From an uncultured Lachnospiraceae bacterium (GTDB lineage: Bacteria; Bacillota; Clostridia; Lachnospirales; Lachnospiraceae): DNA of 64,000 nt. Below are positions 17,645 to 26,499 of this stretch, one piece after another. The stretch covers positions 87,455 to 151,454 of the forward strand of contig CAJUNP010000002.1 of NCBI GenBank assembly GCA_910587935.1, written 5' to 3'. The stretch's first letter is position 1. Each line of letters starts with the position of its first letter. Position numbers and translations under genes: made by a program. The notes under the pieces were generated by a model, which saw only the letters and a program-made list of their open reading frames with translations, ran no database searches and was not told where the DNA came from.

Positions 17645-17899
17645 TTATTTTGCCAAAGGTTTTACAAATAACAACAGGAATGCGATCAGCAGACCATACA
17701 GACCTGTGGTCTCCGCAACTGCCTGTCCTAAAAGCATGGTTGAAGTAATTTCAGATTTGGCGCCGGGATTACGTCCTACTGCCGCCGCTGCATGACCAGC
17801 CGCAATACCCTGGCCTACACCGGGTCCGATACCTGCAATAACTGCCAGACCTGCGCCGATCGCCGAACATCCTAATACAAAATTTGTGTTAAATTCCAT
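17645..17899 (-). CDS. atpE: F-type ATP synthase c subunit, sodium-type ligand set
   Basis: Rotor-ring subunit of 84 residues: two membrane helices joined by the polar loop GRNPGAKSE. The ion site is E63. The residues that hold sodium in sodium-translocating rings are also present: Q30 in GPGVGQG and V61, T64, T65 in VAETTG, matching the Ilyobacter-type pattern (Gln, Val, Glu, Ser/Thr, Thr). This suggests a sodium-driven or sodium-capable enzyme. It sits 80 bases after atpB and 35 before atpF, with AGGAGG just upstream of the ATG. Confidence 0.95.
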   Translation of the reverse strand: MEFNTNFVLGCSAIGAGLAVIAGIGPGVGQGIAAGHAAAAVGRNPGAKSEITSTMLLGQAVAETTGLYGLLIAFLLLFVKPLAK

Positions 17900-17980
17900 T
17901 CTATTTTCCTCCTGAAATTTTATTAATTGAAAATCTTATTACCGTTTACGCTATTTAATTGTCCGCAATACTGAAATTCA

Positions 17981-18712
17981 TTAATCTTCGCCGATTGCGT
18001 TGCTGATATAGGTCATGGTCAGCATACAGAATACATACGTCTGAATCGCGCCGGAGAACAAATCGAAATATACATGCAGCGCTGCAGGCCATATAACTGC
18101 AAACATGTTAAGCAGTCCGTACACTAACGCCATCATAACGGTTCCTGACAATATGTTTGCGAACAAACGTAATGACAGAGAAATCGGCACCGCTATCTCA
18201 CTGATCAGGTTAATGGGAAACCAGATCGGCAGCCATGGCGGCAGCGGCGAACACATATCCTTCCAGATATCTTTCGGTTTCTGATATTTAAACTGATTAT
18301 AATGAATCAGGATAAAGGTCAGAATACCAAGAGGAAGCGTTACGCCATAATCTGCCGTGGGGGGACGCAGTCCAAGCAAACCGGAAATATTGCTGATCAG
18401 AATAAAAATGAAAACGGTTCCGATATAATTCAGGAACTTCGTCGCATTCTTACCCATTGTTCCCCGCACCATGCCGTCTAATTTCTCCACTACCAGCTCC
18501 GCAACATTCTGAAAGCCCGACGGAACCTCCGCCTTTTTCTTCATGGCACGGCCCGCCGCAACGGAAAAACCGATCAGAACCAGCATTACAATCAGCAAGC
18601 ATATGTGCGTTGTTGTTATCCACACCGGATGACCAAAGAAATTGTACTGGAAGACGCCATGTATCATAAAGTCAACCTCGGAATCCGCAGATAACAAAAT
18701 TCCATATCCCAT
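17981..18712 (-). CDS. atpB: F-type ATP synthase a subunit
   Basis: Membrane stator subunit forming the ion half-channels, 243 residues with five or six membrane helices. The essential arginine is in PISLSLRLFANILSGTVMM. The C-terminal FSGAIQTYVFCMLTMTYIS helix is also standard. A GGAGGTGAA-type ribosome binding site precedes the ATG. It follows the atpI-like gene by 43 bases. Confidence 0.95.
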   Translation of the reverse strand: MGYGILLSADSEVDFMIHGVFQYNFFGHPVWITTTHICLLIVMLVLIGFSVAAGRAMKKKAEVPSGFQNVAELVVEKLDGMVRGTMGKNATKFLNYIGTVFIFILISNISGLLGLRPPTADYGVTLPLGILTFILIHYNQFKYQKPKDIWKDMCSPLPPWLPIWFPINLISEIAVPISLSLRLFANILSGTVMMALVYGLLNMFAVIWPAALHVYFDLFSGAIQTYVFCMLTMTYISNAIGED

Positions 18713-18755
18713 ATATTCACCTCCTTCATCTAAAGCTTAGTGAATCTTTAAAAGT

Positions 18756-19226
18756 TTAAGAAGCGTCTGTTTTGTTCACAACTTCTTCGTCCGGAATACC
18801 GGGCGGAAAGACATCCTCCCATCCGAACAGCTTCTTAAAACATTTATGAGTCAACGGCTGTAAGTATGCCGCGGCCTTCAAACTGAGAATTGTAAAAAAT
18901 GCGGCAACGGGACTGCCAAAATCCAGGATCGCCAGAATAATATATGCAGCCGCCACAACAAAATAACGGATGCTGTTTGCCCTGGCAAAATATTTGGGCG
19001 CTCCTGCTTCTCCCAAATCCAATCCCCTGTCGAGACTTCGCCACATATGCCAGGCCATAAACACCGCAAGCAATATTCCGTACCATGCCCCGATTGTATA
19101 ATATATTTTGTTTTTAACAAAAAATATCCCGACCGTCTCACAAATTACTCCGTATAGCAGAATTCCCGCAAAAAGTTCTGATAAAGTACGATCAATTTTT
19201 ACTGTTTTTTTTATTTTTCCTGTCAT
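18756..19226 (-). CDS. ATP synthase I-like accessory membrane protein
   Basis: A protein of about 156 residues with four predicted membrane segments (LFAGILLYGVICETVGIFF; YTIGAWYGILLAVFMAW; RYFVVAAAYIILAIL; GSPVAAFFTILSLKAAAYL). In position it matches AtpI-type proteins, which help assemble c-rings. A longer frame reaches 19370, but it lies inside atpZ, so I place the start at the ATG at 19226, which overlaps the end of atpZ by 35 bases; GAAGG is very close to this ATG. A GTG a few codons upstream is an alternative. Confidence 0.65.
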   Translation of the reverse strand: MTGKIKKTVKIDRTLSELFAGILLYGVICETVGIFFVKNKIYYTIGAWYGILLAVFMAWHMWRSLDRGLDLGEAGAPKYFARANSIRYFVVAAAYIILAILDFGSPVAAFFTILSLKAAAYLQPLTHKCFKKLFGWEDVFPPGIPDEEVVNKTDAS

Positions 19227-19452
19227 GCCTTCTATCACTGCTTTTACTGTAAATCTGTTTAGCAAACACAAAAACGTTCCGGAAACCGGCCAGCGCCCCT
19301 GCAAAGAAAAGGATAACCACCCAATAGGAAGTACCTGTTTTCCGGTCAATATACATACCCAAAAAGGCACATAGAAAAATGGGCACCAGCATATTAATAC
19401 TAAATTGTGTAATCAGCGCAAGCGCCCGAAAAACACTTTTATCGTATTTCAT
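19192..19452 (-). CDS. atpZ: AtpZ/AtpI-family protein, first gene of the ATP synthase operon
   Basis: An 86-residue protein with two membrane helices (ALALITQFSINMLVPIFLCAF and SYWVVILFFAGALAGF) and a strongly basic tail. The motif GMYIDRKTGT between the helices is typical of the AtpZ family (PF09527), which accompanies ATP synthase operons and has been linked to Mg/Ca handling or c-ring assembly. AAAGGGAGG lies 6 bases before the ATG. It is the promoter-proximal gene of the operon. Confidence 0.8.
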   Translation of the reverse strand: MKYDKSVFRALALITQFSINMLVPIFLCAFLGMYIDRKTGTSYWVVILFFAGALAGFRNVFVFAKQIYSKSSDRRHDRKNKKNSKN

Positions 19453-19486
19453 GCCATGCCTCCCTTTCTTTTTACACCTACGGTAA

Positions 19487-19515
19487 ATTATACTTAAAAA
19501 AATTCGTATTGTCTA
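19487..19515 (-). promoter_or_regulatory. Promoter of the ATP synthase operon
   Basis: Minus strand: TAGACA (19515-19510), 17-base spacer, perfect TATAAT (19492-19487), about 35 bases upstream of the atpZ start codon. Confidence 0.65.
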
Positions 19516-19546
19516 GCAGAATTCCTCTGTTTTGCCAAAAATTACA

Positions 19547-19575
19547 TTGACTTTTTACAACCGGGATAGTAGTAT
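19547..19575 (+). promoter_or_regulatory. Promoter of the DUF402 gene
   Basis: TTGACT (19547-19552), 17-base spacer, TAGTAT (19570-19575). It diverges from the ATP synthase promoter and lies about 85 bases before the ATG at 19662. Confidence 0.5.
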
Positions 19576-19661
19576 TTTGTCATATTCTTTATTCTGCTTT
19601 GTTTTGTTAAGAAAACGTTAAATTAATCCGGGATCTTTCCGGTTCAGTAAAGGAGGTTTTC

Positions 19662-20147
19662 ATGACTATACCCAGGCTCTATCGCAGACGGCTGATTCCC
19701 GATCAATTAATTCCCCTGAAAGACGATGAAATTCTATACTGTGATCCCGAAATCATCGTAACCAGATGGAATACGCTGAATCCGAAGACCGAGTTTACCC
19801 ACGGAACTTCCTGTTATTTTTTTGACAGGGGGATTAAAGTGAGTAAATTTTATATGGAAAACGATGCTTTACTGTACTGGTACTGCGATATCGTGGATTA
19901 TGTATATGACGAAAACCTGCAGCGGCTGACGGTCGTGGATCTGCTGGCAGACGTAATCGTAAAACCGGACGGGACATACAAAGTCGTAGACCTGGACGAG
20001 ATGGGGGATGCCCTCAGCCAGGGACTGTTGTCGGCGGAATTGCTGAACAAGGGACTTCACCGGCTGGACTGGCTTTTGAAGCAAATTTATACCGGTCGGT
20101 TCGGTTCGTTACAGGCAGTACTTGAAAAATATGAAAAACGCAGGTAA
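19662..20147 (+). CDS. DUF402 family protein
   Basis: A soluble protein of 161 residues. The DUF402 core is visible as WYCDIVDYVYD, LTVVDLLADVIVKPDGTYKV and VDLDEMGDALSQGLLS, with clustered aspartates of the kind that bind metal in the related nucleoside tri/diphosphatase Ntdp and in FomD-like hydrolases. The natural substrate here is unknown. AAAGGAGG lies 7 bases before the ATG. It is a single gene on the plus strand, convergent with the SleB-type gene. Confidence 0.8.
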   Translation: MTIPRLYRRRLIPDQLIPLKDDEILYCDPEIIVTRWNTLNPKTEFTHGTSCYFFDRGIKVSKFYMENDALLYWYCDIVDYVYDENLQRLTVVDLLADVIVKPDGTYKVVDLDEMGDALSQGLLSAELLNKGLHRLDWLLKQIYTGRFGSLQAVLEKYEKRR

Positions 20148-20202
20148 AAGCCATTATTTTACTTTACACATGTATAATATGCTCTTCCTGCGTCCTTGAT
20201 TT

Positions 20203-21360
20203 CTAATAAAAGACATGTCCTCCTATATTAATTCCGTTTAATCCTTCCACCGGCGTTCTGAAATAAACGCATCCTCCTACATTTGTCAATCCTGCCATAG
20301 CCTCATCCGCCGCCTTGTAGCAGGATTCCGTAGCGCGGTTTTCGCCCAGCGCCAGCGCAAGTCTTCCACTTGCCACCGGGGAAAACTGCCTGTTTGCGTA
20401 AATAACGCCTACGACCGTATCCGGAAACACGGAACTTAAGACCCTGTTAATCACCACCGCTCCAACCGCCAGCTGTCCTTCATAAGGTTCTCCGCCTGCT
20501 TCACAATAAATAAGATTGGCCAGCAGATAACGGTCACCTTCCGCAAAGGTCACTTCGGAAATATCGCGTTTGGTGGAATTGGCAGACAGCTGGGATAAAC
20601 GGATTTCTTCCGCCAGCTTTTTTTTCAGCGCTTCAATATCAGCCTCCTTGGCCTTCATATCCGCTTCATACTGCAGGGCGGCCTCCTCGGCCTCTGAAAT
20701 CTGTCCGGAATAATTGGAAATATTATTTCTTGTCCGGCTGACCAGACCGGATACACGGCTTTTCTCCGCTTCTACCTGGACTTTTAATTCGTCCAGCTCT
20801 TCTTTTTCATTAATCTGCTGTTCCCGCAGCAATTGTATGGAATCACGGACCTCTTTATATTCTTCCAGCTTGTCTCTGTCATACTGCGCCAATTCTTCTA
20901 TGTATTCCGCCGCATTCAGCATATTTGCAAAGCTTCCCGCATTCAGCAGGATTTCGAGATATGTTGTCTCTCCCTGTTCATACATAAACTGAATACGCAC
21001 CTTCATAGCCTCATACTGCCCGTCCGCCTGCATAATTGCATCGGACAGAAGCTGCGTTGTCACTTCAATTTCGGCTTCTTTTGCCTCAATGCGGGATTCC
21101 AGCTCTTCCAGGTTATTGCTTATGTCCGTCAGGTTTCCGTTAAGGACATTTAATTCCCCCTGCAGCGTATTACGTTCTTCTTTCAGACCATCCAGATTCT
21201 CCTGATTCTCTTCCATCTGATCCTGTAAAGCTTCCTTTTCCTTTTGAGCCTGATCCAATTTCTCTTTTGTGGTCGTTGCCAGAACAACGGGAGGAACTGC
21301 GCACACCAAAAGGAGCAGTATCATCATAAACGCTGTCCGGACTTTTGGTATTCGTTTCAT
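20203..21360 (-). CDS. Coiled-coil cell wall hydrolase, SleB type
   Basis: A 385-residue exported protein: signal peptide or anchor (1-30), a long coiled coil of PcsB type (about 31-255, heptads rich in Glu, Leu, Lys), then a SleB/Hydrolase_2 domain (about 268-385). The latter contains LLANLIYCEAGGEPYEGQ with the likely catalytic glutamate, AVGAVVINRVLS and FSPVASGRL. SleB enzymes are lytic transglycosylases of spore cortex. Fusion to a coiled coil suggests instead control at the division or wall-growth site, as for PcsB/RipC-type proteins. It is followed on the same strand by nothing close and preceded by the dCMP deaminase gene. Confidence 0.82.
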   Translation of the reverse strand: MKRIPKVRTAFMMILLLLVCAVPPVVLATTTKEKLDQAQKEKEALQDQMEENQENLDGLKEERNTLQGELNVLNGNLTDISNNLEELESRIEAKEAEIEVTTQLLSDAIMQADGQYEAMKVRIQFMYEQGETTYLEILLNAGSFANMLNAAEYIEELAQYDRDKLEEYKEVRDSIQLLREQQINEKEELDELKVQVEAEKSRVSGLVSRTRNNISNYSGQISEAEEAALQYEADMKAKEADIEALKKKLAEEIRLSQLSANSTKRDISEVTFAEGDRYLLANLIYCEAGGEPYEGQLAVGAVVINRVLSSVFPDTVVGVIYANRQFSPVASGRLALALGENRATESCYKAADEAMAGLTNVGGCVYFRTPVEGLNGINIGGHVFY

Positions 21361-21402
21361 CCTTCCACCGCCTTTCCTGTATATCTCCGGCGCTGTCCGC
21401 CG

Positions 21403-21882
21403 TTACATATCCAAAATGATTTTATGGCCTGTTCTCTGGTATTGATAATACCGTACGCCCGCGGCGTCCAGCATCCGCTTGGAAGCCCTTGTTCCCGGAG
21501 AATCCGCATACTTATCGCTGTCATAGACAATCGTCTTGATACCGGACTGAATAATTGCCTTGGCACATTCATTACACGGGAAAAGAGAGACATAAATTTT
21601 AGCGCCTTCCAGCGATCCGCCGCGGTAATTTAATATGGCGTTCAATTCACTGTGCGTTACAAAAGGGTACTTGGTTTCTAATTCCTCCCCTTCCCGCTCC
21701 CATGGAAAATCATCATCCGAACAGCCTGTAGGAAACCCGTTATAACCCATGGAAAGAATCTTGTTATCTTTGCTTACGATACACGCTCCAACCTGCGTAC
21801 TGGGGTCTTTTGAACGCATTCCTGCCAGATAGGAAACCCCCATAAAATACTCATCCCAGGAAATATAATCGGTACGCTTCAT
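21403..21882 (-). CDS. dCMP deaminase family protein
   Basis: A 159-residue zinc-dependent deaminase. The ligands are HSELNAI (His plus catalytic Glu) and FPCNECAKAI (two Cys). AGMRSKDPSTQVGACIV is the conserved start of the fold. The enzyme would turn dCMP into dUMP for thymidylate synthesis; the ComEB/dCMP deaminase group is the best fit. A GAGGGG site lies before the ATG. It runs in a pyrimidine-linked pair with upp, 30 bases upstream. Confidence 0.88.
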   Translation of the reverse strand: MKRTDYISWDEYFMGVSYLAGMRSKDPSTQVGACIVSKDNKILSMGYNGFPTGCSDDDFPWEREGEELETKYPFVTHSELNAILNYRGGSLEGAKIYVSLFPCNECAKAIIQSGIKTIVYDSDKYADSPGTRASKRMLDAAGVRYYQYQRTGHKIILDM

Positions 21883-21912
21883 TGTAATCCCCTCATTTCT
21901 TCTCCGCCTGCT

Positions 21913-22542
21913 TTATTTCGTGCCGAAAATCCGATCGCCCGCATCACCCAGGCCAGGAACAATATAGCCGTGATCATTCAATTTTTCATCCAGCGCTCCC
22001 ACATACATATCCACATCCGGATGGGCGGCCTTCATAGCTTCAATTCCTTCCGGCGCTGCTATAATGCACATAAAATGGATATTTTTGCAGCCTTTATCTT
22101 TTAACATCTGAATTGCGGCAACGGAAGAACCGCCGGTGGCAAGCATCGGATCTACCACAAACACTTCTCTGTCTGCACAGTCTGCCGGTAATTTACAGTA
22201 GTACTCTACCGGTTTCAGGGTATCCGGATCGCGGTACAGTCCGATGTGGCCGACCTTTGCGGCCGGAATCAACGACAAAACGCCGTCTACCATCCCCAGC
22301 CCCGCACGCAGTATGGGAACAATTGCCATCTTCTTTCCTTTTAACTGTTTTACGATAGTTTCACAGATGGGTGTCTCAATCGTCACATCCGCCAGCTTCA
22401 GATCTCTGGTAGCTTCATAACAAATCAGCATCGCAATTTCGCTGATTGTCTGACGAAAATCCTTAGTGCCTGTATCGGTTCTTCTGATATACCCGATTTT
22501 GTGCTGGATCAGAGGATGATCCATAATGATTACTTTTGCCAT
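21913..22542 (-). CDS. upp: Uracil phosphoribosyltransferase
   Basis: A 209-residue enzyme that makes UMP from uracil and PRPP. Visible are the N-terminal HPLIQHKIGYIRRTDTGTK, the PRPP loop VDPMLATGGSSVAAI and the uracil-binding YIVPGLGDAGDRIFGTK at the C-terminus. The start is the ATG at 22542, 8 bases after AGGAGG; an in-frame codon at 22563 has no such site. It follows rpiB and precedes the dCMP deaminase gene. Confidence 0.95.
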   Translation of the reverse strand: MAKVIIMDHPLIQHKIGYIRRTDTGTKDFRQTISEIAMLICYEATRDLKLADVTIETPICETIVKQLKGKKMAIVPILRAGLGMVDGVLSLIPAAKVGHIGLYRDPDTLKPVEYYCKLPADCADREVFVVDPMLATGGSSVAAIQMLKDKGCKNIHFMCIIAAPEGIEAMKAAHPDVDMYVGALDEKLNDHGYIVPGLGDAGDRIFGTK

Positions 22543-22620
22543 GTTGTAACCTCCTGTACCCATAAATTGTTGCCGTTTTTTCTATTTTATTACATTTTTC
22601 GAATAATTTCCACGCTTTTC

Positions 22621-23049
22621 TCAATCTTCAATCATAGAAACACGCCTCCGGTGTTTTTCTTCACCGGGAAACTCCGTATCCAGGAACATGTCCACTATAC
22701 TCAACGCCAGATTCGGTCCGACTATACCGGCTCCCATTGCCAGAACATTTGCATTGTTATGTTCTCTGGTCATACGCGCTGAGTAGGTATCCGCACAAAG
22801 CCCGCATCGAACGCCTTTTATTTTATTGGCAACAATGGAAATGCCGATGCCGGTGGTGCATATAACGATTCCTCTCTCACATTCTCCTGCCGCAACTGCC
22901 TGCGCCACGGCTCTCCCGTAAACAGGATAATCGCAGGAGCTTTTATCAAAGCATCCTTTATCCTGGTATTCAATATTTCTCTCATCCAAATGCTTTTTTA
23001 CAAGCTCCTTCAAATCATAACCGCCATGGTCACTCCCGATTGCTATCAT
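22621..23049 (-). CDS. rpiB: Ribose-5-phosphate isomerase B
   Basis: A 142-residue RpiB/LacAB-family sugar-phosphate isomerase. Motifs: AIGSDHGGYDLKE at the N-terminus, VICTTGIGISIVANKIKGVR with the catalytic cysteine, and REHNNANVLAMGAGIVG. It interconverts ribose-5-P and ribulose-5-P. A GGGAGG site lies 6 bases before the ATG. It is 25 bases downstream of the threonylcarbamoyl-AMP synthase gene and was probably co-transcribed with it and upp. Confidence 0.93.
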   Translation of the reverse strand: MIAIGSDHGGYDLKELVKKHLDERNIEYQDKGCFDKSSCDYPVYGRAVAQAVAAGECERGIVICTTGIGISIVANKIKGVRCGLCADTYSARMTREHNNANVLAMGAGIVGPNLALSIVDMFLDTEFPGEEKHRRRVSMIED

Positions 23050-23074
23050 TTTTTTCCTCCCGCTATACGCTTTA

Positions 23075-24124
23075 TCATAATTTTATAATTTTATGCCCTG
23101 CCGCTTTCAGCAGCCGGTTCATGATTGCCTGTCCGATTCCTTTATCTTCAAAAGCTTCCGAAAAAATAACCGTCACCTGTTCATCATCAAATTCCCTCAG
23201 AATCCGATAAAGCTCCTTTGCAATACTTTCTTCTCTTTCTCTGCTGCCGGCGCTCTTAACAATTCCTGCCGGATACTTGTGAATACTGCCGTCAGTTCCG
23301 ATAATACCGACTTTCTCCCCGGCCTTTTCCAAACGTTTTGTCTGTTCGTTAATAAAGGCCGTCACTTCCCCGCCGGGACCCTCCACAATGGTCAAATCTC
23401 CCTGGGGCGCATAATGACGATATTTCATTCCCGGCGCCCTGGGAACGCCTCCTGCATCCGCCGACAGAATGGTCCGATCCGTTTCTACTGGTCCTGCTAT
23501 TTCCTCCAGCATCTCACATGTTATAAATCCGGGCCTTAAAATTACGGGATCGTTTTCGGACAAATCCACAATGGTAGATTCCAAACCGATTCCTACCGGA
23601 CCTCCGTCCAGAATCATTTCAATTTTTCCGTCCAGATCCTCAGCCACATATTTCGCCAGAGTCGGACTCGGTTTCCCGGAAACATTAGCGCTCGGAGCCG
23701 CAATATAGCCGCCGGATGCCCGGATCAGCTCCAGCGCCGCCGGATGATCCGGCATACGTACCGCCACGGTGGACAGACCGCCGGTTGTTGTAATCGGTAC
23801 TATGTCCGACTTTTCCAAAACCATCGTTAACGGCCCCGGCCAAAAGGCTTCCGCCAGTTTTTGAGCCTTCCCGGGAACCTTTTTTACAATCTTATTCAGA
23901 TCCTCCAAACAACCTATATGGACAATCAAAGGATTATCCGAAGGTCTCCCCTTTGCAGCATATATCTTTGCCGAGGAATCCGGATTTAATGCATCTCCGC
24001 CCAATCCATACACGGTTTCTGTCGGAAACGCCACTAATCCTCCCTTTTTGATTATTTCCCCGGCCCGCTGTATTTTACGGATATCCGGATTTACCGGGTC
24101 AAGCTTAACAACCTCTGTTATCAT
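23075..24124 (-). CDS. ywlC: L-threonylcarbamoyladenylate synthase (Sua5/YwlC type)
   Basis: A 349-residue Sua5-type enzyme that makes threonylcarbamoyl-AMP for the t6A modification of ANN-decoding tRNAs. The YrdC domain (about 15-205) has GGLVAFPTETVYGLGGDA, KGRPSDNPLIVHI and APSANVSGKPSPT. The SUA5 C-terminal domain (about 215-349) begins after MKYRHYAP. The two-domain form distinguishes it from the shorter TsaC. It starts the ywlC-rpiB-upp-deaminase run. Confidence 0.93.
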   Translation of the reverse strand: MITEVVKLDPVNPDIRKIQRAGEIIKKGGLVAFPTETVYGLGGDALNPDSSAKIYAAKGRPSDNPLIVHIGCLEDLNKIVKKVPGKAQKLAEAFWPGPLTMVLEKSDIVPITTTGGLSTVAVRMPDHPAALELIRASGGYIAAPSANVSGKPSPTLAKYVAEDLDGKIEMILDGGPVGIGLESTIVDLSENDPVILRPGFITCEMLEEIAGPVETDRTILSADAGGVPRAPGMKYRHYAPQGDLTIVEGPGGEVTAFINEQTKRLEKAGEKVGIIGTDGSIHKYPAGIVKSAGSREREESIAKELYRILREFDDEQVTVIFSEAFEDKGIGQAIMNRLLKAAGHKIIKL

Positions 24125-24140
24125 AAAAACGCCTCTTTAA

Positions 24141-24175
24141 AATGGGGCTTATCACAACCATGCAATAGCCCCATT
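24141..24175 (-). terminator. Hairpin terminator between the 277-residue gene and ywlC
   Basis: Stem AATGGGGCT (24141-24149) / AGCCCCATT (24167-24175) with a 17-base loop. On the minus strand it is followed by a short TTAAA, so it may be leaky. It ends the 24202-25611 pair. Confidence 0.45.
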
Positions 24176-24201
24176 CATTACCACTTGAAAATATGCTGTT
24201 G

Positions 24202-25035
24202 TTATTTTAAGTAATAAGAACCCCATTGGTCGATCACTGTTTTTGCCTCTTCCGCGCTGATTCCCGTAATACTCCTGAGCTCCTGCATGGCAAAAACGAT
24301 TTCCTTTTGCGACACAAAACGGTCTACCCCGCTGAGACTTGATTTCGGATAACTCATTCCGCCGATGGTAACCGTGGTCTGAGCCTGCGCCTGTTCTTTC
24401 TGTTTTTTATTTCCTCTAATGAGGAAAACAGCGCTCAGGATTCCGATCAGCGTTCCTACAACGCCTATAATAAACAAAGTTCTTGCCGCCTTTATTATAT
24501 AAGGATCAATATAAAGAGGAAGCACATACTTATCAATATCCGATTCGTTTTCAAACCACTGGGCTTCCTGAAACCACTCTACCATATACTGATACATTTC
24601 ATCATCGAGCTTTTTGAGGCCGCCCTCTTCAGAGACCGTAGTCGTTCCGGGATTATCCGTTATTCCCATCAGATAATTGTATGTATCATCACTGATTGTC
24701 GAGTAGGTATTAAAGTCTTTATCGTCTACACGAATTCCTATAAAATACAGTTCCTCTCCCGAAAACGCCGGAATAATAAAGTAATAATCATTATCTCTGC
24801 TGACAAAATTGCCATCTCTTGTTCTTGTTGTCGTTTCCGTAGCGAAATAATCCAGCGACATGTAAATATCCGCTTCCACCGCCTGCGTTGTAGAAAGTTT
24901 TGTAATATCGGTATCTTCCGCATATAAATCAACCACAGGCTTAAGCGTTGCGATGCCGTCGCGTCCGTTTGCAATTAAAATAATCACACTAAACACACCG
25001 ATTATAATACCTAAAATCTGCAATCCCTTTTTCAT
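24202..25035 (-). CDS. Two-helix membrane protein of unknown function
   Basis: A 277-residue protein with a membrane helix at 5-23 and another at about 187-208, separated by an external domain of about 160 residues that contains acidic and tyrosine-rich stretches (YFIIPAFSGEELYFIGIRVDD). After the second helix come a Gln/Lys linker and a short cytosolic domain with MSYPKSSLSGVDRFVSQKE and ISAEEAKTVIDQWGSYYLK. I do not recognise a function. AAGGAAGG precedes the ATG. The gene sits 24 bases after another small membrane gene and is likely co-transcribed with it. Confidence 0.6.
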   Translation of the reverse strand: MKKGLQILGIIIGVFSVIILIANGRDGIATLKPVVDLYAEDTDITKLSTTQAVEADIYMSLDYFATETTTRTRDGNFVSRDNDYYFIIPAFSGEELYFIGIRVDDKDFNTYSTISDDTYNYLMGITDNPGTTTVSEEGGLKKLDDEMYQYMVEWFQEAQWFENESDIDKYVLPLYIDPYIIKAARTLFIIGVVGTLIGILSAVFLIRGNKKQKEQAQAQTTVTIGGMSYPKSSLSGVDRFVSQKEIVFAMQELRSITGISAEEAKTVIDQWGSYYLK

Positions 25036-25059
25036 TTTATAACCCTTCCTTTTCTCAGC

Positions 25060-25611
25060 TTATTTCTTTGCCGGATAACCCGGAAGATAGGTCAGCAGTC
25101 TTTCCACTTCATTTTCCTGATAAAATCCGAGAGGTTCGCTGCTGTTTTCGATACCGCTGCTCTTCATAACGTAAGGAACAAACATGGGAATCGCCGCTCC
25201 CGCAATGCTGAATTCCACACGGATGTCTTTTTTGGACGGACGGTATTTTAATGACGTTTCTTCCCAATTTACGGGCATCAGGTTTCTGAACCGGATCTCC
25301 CCGTCTTTTACGACGAAGGGAATAATTAATACGTCTGCCGCATTAAAAGCCAAAGCATAACTGTAATACCAGTAATGCGTCGTGTTTCCGCGTCTCTCGG
25401 ATCTTGTATACCGGCCCACTGCATAAGTAAAATCACCGAACTTATCACCCAAAAGATCCGCTACCGCTTTCATCAGCCTTTTTCTGTCGGTGCCTTCTTC
25501 TTTTTGCGTTTTCATATACTTCTGGCCTTTAACCAGACCCAGGACAGCAACAATAACAACAAACGCAACGACGGCGACCGCTATTAATGTTTTTATTAAA
25601 TCCGAATCCAT
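25060..25611 (-). CDS. Single-pass membrane protein of unknown function
   Basis: A 183-residue protein with one N-terminal membrane helix (about 7-27) and a soluble domain, probably cytosolic, since the basic segment KGQKYMKTQKEE follows the helix. The domain contains FGDFTYAVGRYTRSERRGN, a YYSYALAFNAADVLIIPF strand pair and RPSKKDIRVEFSIAG. I cannot assign a function. GGAGG lies 8 bases before the ATG. It starts a two-gene unit with the 277-residue membrane protein. Confidence 0.6.
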   Translation of the reverse strand: MDSDLIKTLIAVAVVAFVVIVAVLGLVKGQKYMKTQKEEGTDRKRLMKAVADLLGDKFGDFTYAVGRYTRSERRGNTTHYWYYSYALAFNAADVLIIPFVVKDGEIRFRNLMPVNWEETSLKYRPSKKDIRVEFSIAGAAIPMFVPYVMKSSGIENSSEPLGFYQENEVERLLTYLPGYPAKK

Positions 25612-25699
25612 ACTATATCCTCCTTACAGTATCTATCTTATACCATTTAAAAAATAGCATAATCATCGAAAAATGTCAATATAAGTCAGTGGCGTCATT

Positions 25700-26452
25700 C
25701 TACTGCCGCATTGCATTGAGATACCGCATAATTCCCATATGTATTGCCCATGCGATCTTCTCCTGGTACTCCTCCGTAACCAGTTTTTCCGCTTCCGCAT
25801 AATTTGACAGAAATCCACATTCCACGATCACTATGGGGGTGTCGGTTTTTTTCAGTAAATAGTAACTGTCGTTGGCTTTTGTTACCCGCGTATTTTCCGG
25901 ATCGGCCGTTTGAATCAGACATTCCTGCAGACAATCGGCAAGGGCTTTCCCTTCCTTGCTGTCTTTATAGTAAAACACCTGTGCGCCGTGCACATATTCT
26001 TCCTGATAACTGTTTTGATGAATGCTGACGGTAATGGCAGGTTTCGCCTCTTCTATTAAAGCAATGCGGCGCTTCATATCCTGTACTTTTTTGTTGGACA
26101 CCCCTGCGTCATAAAGTCCGTCTTCCGTTTCCCGGGTCATAACGACTTCCACATCCTGCGCTTCCAAAAGTTTTTGAACCCGCCTGGCAATTTTTAAATT
26201 TATTTCCTTTTCATTCGCTCCGTTAACCCCGACTTTGCCCGGATCATCACCGCCATGCCCTGCGTCGATTACCACACGGATTTTATTTGCATTAACTTCT
26301 TCACCGGCTTCTCCCGCAGTGCTTTTGTACCGCGCCGCTTCCCTTCCAAGGGCAAAGGCGCACCCCAAGATCAGTGCGCCCATTAAAATACCCAGAAATT
26401 TTTCTCTTTTTTTTCTATATTTGTTCCATTTCTCTTTCATCAAAAGACCCAC
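25700..26452 (-). CDS. N-acetylmuramoyl-L-alanine amidase (Amidase_3, CwlD-like)
   Basis: A 250-residue membrane-anchored amidase (helix about 19-36) with an Amidase_3 domain. Zinc ligands and catalytic residues are present: VVIDAGHGGDDPG (His), ANEKEINL (Glu), VSIHQNS (His) and VIVECGFLSN (Glu). It cuts the amide between MurNAc and the peptide. Size and single anchor resemble CwlD, which prepares spore cortex for lysis, but a vegetative role is equally possible. The first codon is GTG at 26452; an ATG at 26440 is the alternative, and neither has a strong ribosome binding site. It lies 47 bases after the GH18 gene. Confidence 0.85.
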   Translation of the reverse strand: MGLLMKEKWNKYRKKREKFLGILMGALILGCAFALGREAARYKSTAGEAGEEVNANKIRVVIDAGHGGDDPGKVGVNGANEKEINLKIARRVQKLLEAQDVEVVMTRETEDGLYDAGVSNKKVQDMKRRIALIEEAKPAITVSIHQNSYQEEYVHGAQVFYYKDSKEGKALADCLQECLIQTADPENTRVTKANDSYYLLKKTDTPIVIVECGFLSNYAEAEKLVTEEYQEKIAWAIHMGIMRYLNAMRQ

Positions 26453-26499
26453 GCTTTTTTTACTAGTTTATGAGTCCTCAAATCCAAAAATGAAACCTT

